Below, piece by piece: positions 34,560-45,195 of a DNA stretch of 64,000 nucleotides. The stretch is taken from positions 664,501 through 728,500 of the forward strand of contig WAEK01000014.1 of assembly GCA_011634665.1 (NCBI GenBank), written 5' to 3'. Each line of letters opens with the position of its first letter. The stretch's first letter is position 1. This DNA comes from Mortierella sp. BCC40632. Lineage: Eukaryota > Mortierellomycota > Mortierellomycetes > Mortierellales > Mortierellaceae. Both the position numbers and the translations under genes were made by a program. Below the pieces are notes generated by a model. It worked only from the letters and a program-made list of their open reading frames with translations, made no database searches and had not been told where the DNA came from.

Positions 34560-35345
34560 TAGATACTTTCTAGCTAGCTGAGCTGTAATAGAGAATCCAT
34601 AAGAAAGGATCCCTAACATCCTGCCTTGTTTTAATGTCGAAGTACTGGTCGATCTCCCTCCTCGAATCCTCTGCACCTTCATCATTGTCATTGCCACTGC
34701 TACTTTCAAGTCGACGTTTGAGGCGACCGAATACACTTGAAGTGTCGTTTACATTTCTCTCATTTGCTGGTTGTTCCTGAGTCCCCTTTTTTTCCGTTTG
34801 GGATCCAGTTCCTTGAACTCGCTACGAGTCCTTTCTCTTATATCCTGAGCTTGTTTTTCATGGTCAAGGAACTATAGAGTGTCAAAGTCAGGATGGAAGG
34901 ATGGCTAGGCTAAACACTAATGTCATTTCCTTCAGCGACTTCAGGATGTCAACAATCTTGGATACTCCATCCCATTCCGAGACAGTCAATCAAAGATCTT
35001 TCAGTCTTGTACTGTTGATAGATTCATCCGTCAGTAAGGACACAGTTGCAAAAGTCAATGACTCAGTGGGCGTTCGTAATTCCAAAAGCCTTGATAGCAT
35101 CATATATGTGCTATTCCGTCTTGTAACTACGTCGACCACGACACTCAAGGACCTTAACCGACCATCATACTCCTGGCGCATCACCTCTTGTTCCTGCTCC
35201 AACGCCTAGGTCATCCTAGGACTAGAGTGGAACAAAATGGCCAACTGATGGCATTTCTTGACCAAACTGCTCACCGTGGGCGTGGCTTCAATAGCTTTCT
35301 TCACACAATTATGAAGCGGGAATACTCGCTATTTGTGTAGTCCTT
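34560..35345 (-). mobile_element. decayed hAT-family transposase fragment
   Basis: Reading the minus strand from about 35345 downwards gives HNCVKKAIEATPTVSSL, a TAG stop near 35206, then VVVDVVTRRNSTYMMLSRLLELR (the hAT signature with Arg for Trp in RWNSTY). LTVSEWDGVSKIVDILKSL follows after another stop. Further on comes FGRLKRRLESSS with EIDQYFDIKTRQDVRDPFLWI, matching the hAT dimerisation tail (E-I-x-x-Y-x ... DP-x-x-W). In-frame stops and loss of alignment between segments show it is dead. No terminal inverted repeats or 8-bp target duplication were identified. Confidence 0.75.
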
Positions 35346-35399
35346 TGTATGACTGGTGTGCTTTCTGTCGCTAGAGCAACAACTTGTTTTTGACTCGCG

Positions 35400-37389
35400 T
35401 TTTTTTTAAAAAAAAAAAAAAAAAAAGCAACCAAGCATTGTAGAGAACAGGTTACCGGTGTGCAAGGGCATGTTCAAAGCAAGATGAGGGGAGATGTGTA
35501 TTTTATGGGAGTAAGCTAGAATACATAAGGAAAAGATGACCAGTGACAGTTGGTCAGGATGAGCAAGTGAAGACAACAGGAAAAAAAAACAGACCTGGTG
35601 GCTAGTAGAGGATCGGTTTAGAGGACAAGAGTATGGGACGGGGCTGCTATGGGAGAAGGGAAATAGAATGGTCATATAAAAGTCCTGTTACTTCACCTGT
35701 CTTCAAAGCAAAAGGGTGAGAGAGAGAGAAAGGGACGGAGGTGAGCGCGGCGCGTCGGAAGGTGCTCCGCTCGCCTCAGAGACGAAATTGTAGTTGGCTA
35801 TGCGTGGCTTATCCATAGTATCCAAGCATTCCATGCAAGATGATTTTGTAGGAGTTTACTTTCATGCATGTTCTATGTAGTACGCTAATCCACATTCCTA
35901 CCTGCCGGCTGGTGTGGGCGCATCGAGGTAAGTCGCACTCCTGTCAGTTTTTGGTGGGTGCAAGTTCATTGTTGTTTCTTTTCATCTGGTCAAGCGCGCT
36001 CCTGTCGGCTTTTGGCGGGGAGGAATGCTGTCTAATCGAAATGTGCGACCAGCCAGAACGGCCCGCCACATTGAGGTGCTGCGTTCAGTGCGAGACTGAT
36101 TCTATGCATTGTACGATGGTGCTCAGTGAAGGAACAGCGTTGCTACCACGCATGTTCTATGCGACACGCTAATCCACATACTTGCCTGTTGGCTGTTGCG
36201 GGGCAGGATGCTCATCGTGGTGCACTGTCGGCTATTGGCGAGTGCATCAAGGTAAGTCGCACTCTTGTCAGCTTTTTTGGCGGATGCAAGTTCATTATTG
36301 TTTCTTTTCATATGGTCGAGTACACTTCTGTCGGATTTTGGCGGGGAAGAATGCTATCTAATCGAAATGTGCGAACAGCCAGAGTAACCCACTACCGAAA
36401 GATCCTGCCTTCAGAACGAGGCTTTTGTCACTGTTTTGTGATAATGATTTGCACATACTCAATGCGGCTGCTCAATCAAATATTGCAGGGATGTTGCTGT
36501 TTTTATTCTACAGTTGTCAGCTAGTCGATTTGCCATTCCAATCATGCATTGACTACCGTCGCCTGATGTATTATCACTGTGCCGGTCAAAAGCGCATTAT
36601 TTCATTCCATATCCTGTGGTATTAGCCTAAAGGGAAAGGACATCAGTCCAAGAAGAGAGCTTATCATCGACGTTATAGAGGAGGTCATCAGTAGGCCAAG
36701 GCGCAAGATCTTGAGGAATCACATTCCTCGGATCATAAAGTAGACGGACTTTTGCCGTGGATACTATGAAGGTGACAGCGCTGTTGATACCACCAAGGTT
36801 CTCCACTACTTCCAGCTCAAAGTTTTCTACAGTACGGTGAAGAAACAAACCAAAGCAGGCACTGACCACATAGGAGCCGTTGACGTGTCAAGTAGACTTG
36901 TCTCTCAATCAGGCTCACAGGAGTCGCAGGAATCAAAAGGCGGTTAGCAGGCTATCGAAGACCTATCGACCATGAGCTCATTCGAGTGGCAAACCAGCGA
37001 CGCCCTAGCGGCAGTAGCGGCAGTCAGGGAAAGCGGAGAAAATGAGACTGATGGCGCCGTAGACGAGAACGACGTCGAGGGCGAGGACAGCAGGCAGTGA
37101 AGAGCAGGAGGAGGCACTAAAATGGAAAAAAAAGGGACATGACGGACTATTTGGTGTGGCCTGCTCTATACTAAAGACTTATAGAAAGGGTAATCCGTAA
37201 CAGTTGGTTTGCTTGATTCCTGCAGTGCCCCACATGCAAAAAGTTACGTTTCTAACGAATGATCCTGGTAGATCATCATCGTCATCACGTCTTTGCCTCG
37301 TTCTTGGCGAAGTGAAATGGATACAGTCAAGAAGGGAGGGGGGGGATAGTGCGCAAAAGGAACTTTGGAAGCTTGGGCGAGTCGAAAAT
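35400..37389. other. accessory non-coding region with tandem duplication and ORF remnants
   Basis: Contains an A-run (35409-35426), the imperfect tandem duplication annotated separately, a minus-strand open frame 36627-36869 (VENFELEVVENLGGINSAV) and a plus-strand open frame of 42 codons from ATG near 36972. None has a recognisable domain. I see no intact gene. Confidence 0.45.
35866..36390. repeat. imperfect tandem duplication of about 240-280 bp
   Basis: The block from about 35866 (CATGTTCTATG) to 36060 recurs, diverged, at about 36149-36385. Shared landmarks in order are CATGTTCTATG, ACGCTAATCCACAT, GGTAAGTCGCACTC, GCAAGTTCATT, TGTTTCTTTTCAT, TTTTGGCGGGGA and CTAATCGAAATGTGCGA. The second copy has an insertion of about 45 bp after the first landmarks. 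No long reading frame is conserved between the copies. Confidence 0.75.
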
Positions 37390-39960
37390 AGAATTTAGGG
37401 AGATCTATTGAATAATCGATCTAGGAGCTCAAGTCGTTTGAGTCAAAGTATGAAGGTGTCCTACTGTCTCAATAATTTAATACTATTGTAGTTGTAGTGC
37501 TCAATGAGCAGAGTAGTAGCGTAGGGGCCAAACAAGATGACTAAACTTCCTAGTGATGAGCAGGCTCCCTGAAATAATGGCTATGTCTACAATTGGATCA
37601 TATTTCTCACCATCTATTAGCGTTTCCCAATGCCAGTTGGTCTGTTCAGATGAATATTCAGATGAATCGAAATGTGGACTCTCCATCTCTGCTGTGGAGA
37701 AAACGTTGCCGACTTCCTTATCCATATCCACTAGGCATAGGCCATTGTTGGCTGTCAACGACACTCGGAAACGACCCCAGACCAGGAAAGCGTTAACGGT
37801 AAGGCTCCTCTGAGGACCAAACTGGACACGTTTGTACTCTCCTATGGGACCAAGGTTTGGGATCTTGACAGGGGTCGAGGATGAGGAGGGGAAGAGTAGT
37901 TTTGGGGGTTTGACTAGAACAGATCTGCTCATAGTTGAACTCTCAAAATGCCTGCACTTTGCTTCGAGCTCGAGGATATTCTCGGGTATCTTGACCTGAG
38001 AGAACATATCCTTGTTCTGGAGAATAAACTGGTTTCGATCAGCACACTCGGATGTTCCGAATCCATCCTTTAGCTCTATGAACTTTCTGTTGTCCAAATG
38101 CCACCAAATAGTCCCCCACTCCTTCTCATTGCCATCAGCTAGAGCTACAATCCGGATGTCGTCCCGAATCTCTCCAGGGTTCATTAATCCTGATCTGGAC
38201 TCTTCGAAAACAAAGTCTATTCGAGCGCCCCAAACGTACAAGTCTCTCTTTGAAGAGCCTGGAAAACCTCCGGGTCCCAATCTCGCGACAGGGACGATCC
38301 TACGCCAGTCCCAGATGATACCATCTCCATAGCGATTCATAACCATGACTAGGTGGTCAGACTGGCATTGTTGTGGGAACAAAGCCATACAAGATGCCTT
38401 GAACGTTTCATTAGTGGCTGTCGAAGCAACCCCTCTGTCTGACGATATCACAGGTAGAAAATGACGCCGCGAGGGCACGCATAAGGAATTACTTGGAAAT
38501 GGTCGAGTAAACACAGTAGCCATTGAGTCATCATCACGGCTAATGCCAAGAACCACAATATGGTCGCAGGGTCCGTCTCGGGTTCCAGAGAAGAGCTGAA
38601 CTATAGGATTATTGAGGAATCCTTCTTCAGGGGTATAGTTCGAAGCTGTCAAGGATCTTGATAGGGCTGGCCTCAGGAAGCATAGCCGAGCCTTCTTCTG
38701 AGAGAGCCACGAACACCTCAACCACCTGCAGAGTTTTGAAATCATCATTCCGACGAAAGCTCTCGCTCTGTTAGAAAACCATCTCCCTCGGGAGAGAAAA
38801 AAAGAGAGAAGAAAACGGCCAAAAGTGTGCATTCATACCGTTAGCCTTTGCAACATGTCGAAGCTTTCTAGTTCTCCGTTGGCTTCTCCCTCATTCGCCA
38901 GACCTCTGCATAGTCCCAGAGCAATCAGGATCCTTGCCCTTCCTTGGCTGTCGCGATTCTGTGGAAAGACCCTAAGATCAAAGACTTGTATAACACTAGG
39001 GCAAGTATCCAGAAAGGTTACACGTCTGCCATGGAAACCTGTATTGCTTATTTGAATAGGTTGTCTCCAGTGAGTGTCGTCGATCACCAGAATGGGGTTG
39101 TAGAGGTTGGGGAGGTTATACAGCAATAAACGGTATTTCCTGCCTCGCACCTGGCGCTGGAGATGAGCAGTTACTGTCCGCTGTGTTTGTGGATCTGTGT
39201 AGGATACAGGGGAACTGGTATTTCTGAAGATAATATTTTTGGATGGGTGCTTAGACCTCCAGGATGAACTAATGCTGAGAGCATTGGTCAGGTTAAGCTT
39301 GAGCGAAGACCCATTGTCTGGATAATGTTGACCATTGCTCCGCCCAGTCCTTCGACCTTCTGGCTGTTCCTCGAGAACCAGGCGAGAGGACTGCTCATGT
39401 ATTGCCCAGCCGTTTAATGCTTGAGATTTGAGCAGGAGCCGCCTCAAGTCATGTTCCATCGTAATATACTTGGTCCAAGTTGGAATGAAGGTCATGGCCC
39501 GTCTTGTCCAAAGGCTGCCAGACGTCATGTAGAAGAATCTTGGACAAGCGAGCGAGAAATGGTGAAAATCAATCGGTGAGGAGACATGGTTAATGATAGA
39601 GTGAATGATCTCAGTGGGTACTCTTTCGGAAGCTAAGGTTCGTAGCGTATCTGGGATAGGTTTGGAAAGGCCGCGTTTCTGACTCTGATTCATGATCGAG
39701 ACAGTGGAGAAAAAAGTAGGGTGTAGAGCTGTGAGGAGAATATAATGATGTCTTCTTTTTTTAAATGAAAGGACAGGGCGAAGCACTCTTTGGCCTCCTT
39801 CGCCCTCAATTCACTTCTTGGCAGCACTGCCTCACGGTCCCTAGACGAGTTAATTGTGTTGGAGGTAGATTGAACACATTCTCGCTTTCCTCTCAACTGT
39901 CGCCCGCCAGAATGTCACATCTAGCGATCCACATGAGTAGAGGCATTCTCTAGTCCTAGT
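37390..39960 (-). repeat. inverted duplication, left arm (F-box copy A)
   Basis: This arm is the reverse complement of about 48590-51185. Similarity covers the upstream leader (GGACTAGAGAATGC versus AAGGCTAGAGAATGC), both exons, the intron and about 110 bp past the stop codon. Extra inverted matches further inside (near 40770-40920 against 47225-47400) suggest the original arms were longer. Confidence 0.85.
37501..39693 (-). pseudogene. F-box-like protein, copy A (frameshifted)
   Basis: Exon 1 is 39693..38839 and exon 2 starts at 38725 after the same GTATGA..GCAG intron as copy B. The N-terminus (VPTEIIHSIINHVSSPIDFHHFSLACPRFFY) is an F-box-type helix set. F-box proteins recruit targets to SCF ubiquitin ligases. 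In exon 2 the frame from GTGGTTGAG reads FELYP and then hits TGA, because copy A has four C in ACTATACCCCTGAAG (near 38631-38640) where copy B has three. After that point the remaining ~375 codons are open again in another frame and almost identical to copy B. So copy A carries one clean frameshift and no other visible damage. It would encode about 310 residues if spliced as copy B. Confidence 0.8.
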
Positions 39961-42900
39961 TGATTTAAACCATCTGGCAGGGTGTGTTGCTGTCGATGCT
40001 GTAGTGAAAGAGCAGGGAGAGGAGTTCATGAATGAGCTCTTTGAGATCACAGTTGGTGAGTAATGAAATCAGAGCATCGATCTGCTAGACCACTGCGTTC
40101 CAATGGATCAGTGTTCAGTGGCTCCTCGATCCGACTGCATACTTAGGATAATTCCTTCAAGATGCTCAAACAGAGAGGATCACCACAAGGCTTCAAGTCG
40201 ACCATAATCCGCTTCACGACTCGACTGAAGACAGCTAAGTGTCGATGGAGAGAAAAATCGTCAGTCTGTAGATGATACAGCTTACTCGGCACATCTTCGA
40301 AGAAGCACTTGGACTCTTCAAAAACAATTGCTTTATTCTCACTACCAAGCAGGAGGGATCCTGTTTCGTTCATGTTGGATGATATAAATGGGATCACTAG
40401 TCCTTATCATACTGTGAAAAGAAAGCTGGCATCACTTGGTCTTGCTCGAAGTGCGAGGGAGGTGGTTATGAGTCAATCAGCGGAAAAAATAACTCCTGTG
40501 ATAGCCTCAAAAGCCCTGCACCGCCCGTTCTCATCATGCAGAAGACCAATTCTCGGGAAAGTTATAGGAGCTTCCAAGCACGAATCTGGGTCAAAGCTTT
40601 GATGCTGCAGATACACACTCAGCAACATGAAGTTCACTCTTGGGGTCTTTTTTTTTTCCGCTTTGTGTGCCTCGACCATACACTATTTTTGCTGGGTGGG
40701 AAATGGTCGTCTATTTTCAGATCAACAGTGGTATCTTATATAAGCAAAAGAGCGACGCCCCGTGTCTTTGCCATCCTCAACCTACTCTGACCACAATGAT
40801 ACCTTTCCTCCACAGCGGAGACCTTACAGCCCACATACACGAGACTTTTATAAGGCTCTTGAGTCTTGAATGACCCTGGACAAGAAGCCAAGGCACATTC
40901 CTAAGTCAACTTAATAGCGTTCACTGAGTTGCTCTCCCCTCCGCAACACGGGCAGCTCCTCCTTTGGCCGGTCATCTGGCCTAACGTTCTCAAATCATTT
41001 TCTTTGGCTCGGTCACCATCGAACAAGGGAGCCATTTGTTCTACCCTCCCCCTCCCCCTTCACCCACACACACACTCCTGAGCGGCTGGATCTCTTACTG
41101 TTCCAAGAGCTACTGCAGCCTCGCACGCCCCCTACAACCATCTCCCTCACACAGTGGTAGCGGCGAAGGAGACCCTGAGGCTGAAGGTTTACTCGTTGAG
41201 GCACGGGCCTCAAGTAAGGATCACTGTCGTCATTGGCAAAAAAAAGGAGACACGACAACTCACATGGATAGGAATTGTGGGAAGAAGGGTATCTCGAGCG
41301 GTGGCTCAAATAACTACATCGTCTTTGCCACAGTTCTCACGCCCTTCAACCTCCTCTTACCTTCTATCCATTTCTCTTCTTTTCGTTTATCCCTCTCCTT
41401 TACATTTCACACCTCATTTTCAACATCCTTCGCTCTTTTTACAGCCATCATCGTATTCATTTCATAGATGTTTAGTAGCACCATCACTTTGCCCTGTTCT
41501 GCTTCATAGCAAAGGGAAACCTGTCGGCGTTGCTCTCCCAGCCCGAACAGGGACGGCTTGTTCATTCAGCTAATCTACTCTGTGTGATATTTGACCATAC
41601 TTTTTTCTTTAGCAGTGTTTAGCACGACCAAGGCCTTGAATCATATGCTGCTTGCCCTGCAGTACTCTCCGGATGGGTCAAGGTCGATGGTTGCTATGCA
41701 CTACCCATAAAACTTAACGCCAACTGAAGTTTTACCATAGGCGCAAAATTAAACGCAGGCAGCACCGTCTGATCATCCCACCTGAAAACATTAATTTAGT
41801 CCTTACATCGCTCTGATGAATGAAGCCTCTTTCGGTTAATCCTTGGATACTAACGTCTATGAAGTTATGAGCCGATTACTACCGAACGGTCTGATCTGAG
41901 TGCACTCTGAGACCAAAGTAGTAGGAAATCTAGACCACGTTAATTACCAACCTCCAACTGAAGCGCAGGTACTGATTCAAGACGAATAGGGTCATAAAGT
42001 GCAAGGAGGATATGGAGCTCCTCAGCAGAGATGAGACGCCAGCAAAGCCCCAAAAGCGCCAGGTTCAGGATTTATTTTTCTTGGCTACCTTCTCTTACAA
42101 CCATCTGAAGTATGGCGTCCTCATCATCTACCACCAAACCTGGTTTACCGAGAGGAACGCGGGAGAATTATCAAAATCGTCCTCGATCCACCACAACAGC
42201 ACCGCCCCGACTTTGCTACAGTGTTACATGTTTTTCATTGGAATTGCCGACCGAGATCACGCCACACCACCTGCCCCAACATCCTCTCTGCCAGGCCCTG
42301 GCCCTGATGGTGAAGTCATCGGTAGCAATAGTGACAATGACGGTGGCTCGAACGATGGCGGTCACAAGGACGGAATTAACAAGCCGGAAAGCTTAGCCAG
42401 AGGTACACTGGTGTCATTACAAGTGGTAAGAACAAGATTTGACAAATATTCCTAAGACACAACATTGTCTGGCATCCTTCAAATGAACCGACCGTGGAAG
42501 TTGGAAAACTCAATCTACATGATTGTGGTATTCAAGATGTTCCCGGAGAGGGTCGAGATGGACGAGCTTTTCGCGCAATATGAGGGAGATGAACAATAGT
42601 CGTGCATATGACCTGCGATCTGTACAACTCCAGAATGAGGACGAGATACTCACGGTGGTAGCCATGAACGAGACACACGGAGTGCTCCAAGGTGCTTGCA
42701 TTCTCGGCATCAAAGCATCAGGGTATCAGCGGAGGCATTTCTGTAGTTGAAATAGAGATTGTGGGATTTCACATGGAAATAGACCTACTGAGCCCTGAAG
42801 AGGGCTCGAAGATTGCCAATAGTCCGTCACTGATTCACCAACATGGGATCATCCATTACGAATTTCGGCCCGATATTATCGTAGGTCGTCGCTGTGGTCC

Positions 42901-44289
42901 TAGGTTCCAAGTCCGTTTCATTGACTTTTCACAAATGATAGGCGCATGCTGAAGAAGGAGAGGACCAAGCTGGAATACCTACTCTGGTTCAACGAATGCG
43001 CCTAGCTACTTGACAACTGGCATCGCTGGTTCTCCTAGCGCTGCGCCCTTTGCCACAATCTGTGACTGTGTGTCACATCTGTCAAGGTATCATCCCCATG
43101 CCCCAAAAGAGCGCGGGAAAGTACCCTCAGTTGGCGGAGAGACAGCATCTTTGGATTATGCTTTCCGAATGCGACTAACGCATCCTCTTGCAGGTCAGCC
43201 TGCAATAAAGCTCTTACCTTGTCTTTCCTTGTACCCTATTCCTTATAGAAGAGCTCTGTCCTTTGTCCGTGCCTGTTACTATCATGGCTACCCCTCAAAT
43301 CTATAGCATAAATAAAGAGCACCTTTCGCTAGAAATCATCAGCAATAAACTGTCAACCGGAAGACTCCCCGGCATTTGATTGTTGTAGTGAGGAAGGTGA
43401 GATCAGCAGCTACGCCAGTATCCCAGTATCCAAGTCCATCGGCCGTGTTGATATTGTCAATCTGAATCTCGAGATTATCGCACCATTTAGGTAGTTAAAC
43501 GCCTTGAATGAAAAGGAGATTCACAAGAAGGACATCATTGAAAACACTGAAGGAACCGATGGAGAAGTGGCTCCAGTGTATCCTCCTTTGACGACGAGGT
43601 CACATCAAAGTTGGCGACTGTTTGGTAGATTTGATCCAAGTACTCGATGAACGCATGTTGTTTCCCGTTGCTTTGAACTCCTCTTGCACAGTTTCAACCA
43701 TTATTGACTCTTCCATAGCCAAGCATATCTTCAGGATCCGGTTGGAGTTTTCACAGGGCTATCTCCACAAAGTCGGATTGCTGGTGACTTGAGAACAACG
43801 CTGTGTTTGCCAATGTCCTCAGCAATGGAGCGCAAAGTCTCGCTGTCGTTTATCTTTGTCCGCTTGTCCAGCTCAAGTCTTAACATCTCTAGGCTGATAT
43901 CGGTTGCTGTTTGGTGATATGGTAGAGTCCTCTTGTAAAAAAGGTCCCAGTCCGGACTCTCTGAAAGGCTTCGACATCCTTTAGACCAATGGCAGTATGA
44001 GTGATAAGGTAGCCATTAGCAACCTTGAGAGCGACCATCAGCTCCTTCTCGGCATCGTCATCATGAGCAGACCTCAGCTGTTTGGGTGTGACTCTAGATT
44101 CAAAGAAGAGACAAGGGGGGTGAGGTGAGCTGAAGGAAAGAGGTACAACAACAAGACTTGAAAAGACATTCTATCCCACTACAGAGTTTGCTCATGCTAG
44201 CGGTGATCAATCAACAAACGACCATAAAAAGAAAATCAGAGCGCGCGTCTGCATTACCTTGGAGAAGAGGAGGAGAGAGAGAGTGCTGG
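39961..44289. other. accessory region of decayed coding fragments
   Basis: About 4.3 kb with many short coding-like pieces but no gene I can assemble. Examples are minus 40143-40397 (SLHRHLAVFSRVVKRIMVDLK), plus near 40750-40870 (HSGDLTAHIHETF), plus 42695-42950 (GISVVEIEIVGFHMEIDLLSPE), minus near 43440-43500 (LEIQIDNINTADGLGYWDTG) and minus near 43940-44110 (YLITHTAIGLKDVEAF). Stops and frame changes separate them. The composition and flanks suggest eroded effector-like or TE-borne genes. Confidence 0.45.
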
Positions 44290-44576
44290 GCAGTGATGTG
44301 AATTGTCTTTTGGGAGGATCCTCTAGAGAGACAGTAGCAATGTCGTGTGTCTCATCAAGCTCCTCTCTCTACAGAACATCAGCAAGCCAGAACTCTCTGC
44401 GGTTATTCTTGGGTGGAGAATCGCACCAGAGAGACAGCTCTCTGGCATCAACCCTGTTGAATGTGTCGGAATCCTCATCCTTCTTTGAGTTCACCGATGG
44501 AGGAGTCCATTGCGACAGGGATCAGAGTTCTCTCTCCATCTGCGAGGCAGAACAGAGCAAAGCGTTTGTCGGTCAT
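44290..44576 (-). pseudogene. Crinkler-like N-terminal domain remnant
   Basis: From ATG 44576 the minus strand reads MTDKRFALFCLADGERTLI and PVAMDSSIGELKE, like the ubiquitin-like start of Mucoromycota Crinkler (CRN) proteins (LFCLVDGE). The frame then stops (GGA TGA). One frame over, the expected continuation appears: KKDEDSDTFNRVDARELSLW, then LADVL, a TAG, and EDPPKR. So a small deletion after GELKE shifts the frame and a later stop ends it. CRN N-termini direct secretion or trafficking of effector-like proteins in oomycetes and some fungi. The family call is by motif memory only. No intact C-terminal effector domain was found downstream. Confidence 0.55.
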
Positions 44577-44714
44577 GGTGCTATGAAGCATCAATGAAAA
44601 GAAGAAAAGTGATGACTGTAAAAAGAGCGAGAGTTGTGGAGAATGAGAAGATGCGAAATGCTGAGAAGAAAAGTATGAAGGGGTTGAAAGGTGTGGTGAG
44701 GACTGTGGTAAAGA

Positions 44715-44845
<131 letters not shown>

Positions 44846-44960
44846 TTTGCGAAGGCCTGGCCGTCTTGATTTCTCCATCCGGTTTAAAGTGTGATACCTT
44901 TCTCACATACATACACCATCCATGCATGCGAGCTGACATGTTCTATGACGATAGCAGTCT

Positions 44961-45017
44961 TCACTTGAAGCGAGTAACCTCGACGGGTAGGCTCTCAGCC
45001 TCAGCCAGGATGTCCTT
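44961..45017 (-). pseudogene. coding fragment at the left edge of the transposon
   Basis: The minus strand reads VKDILAEAESLPVEVTRFK and then TGA. It looks like the C-terminus of a host protein cut off by the transposon boundary near 45014. The matching N-terminal part may lie on the other side (minus strand near 47200-47390, HSGDLTAHMHETF-like), but the joint frame is unclear. Confidence 0.4.
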
Positions 45018-45104
45018 CACCAAAATTTTCTGAATAGTGCACTTTTGCTATGAAAAGTGCACTATTTATTGAAATGAAAATATATTCCCTGTGGACTATT
45101 CAGT
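45014..45104 (+). repeat. left terminal inverted repeat
   Basis: Matches the reverse complement of 47101-47190. It contains an internal perfect palindrome: AATAGTGCACTTTT, a six-base spacer GCTATG, then AAAAGTGCACTATT. Confidence 0.9.
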
Positions 45105-45149
45105 CTTGTCTTCCCATATTTCCTCGCAGAGTCGGTAGTGACTTCACCG

Positions 45150-45180
<31 letters not shown>

Positions 45181-45195
45181 CTCACACACTCCTTC

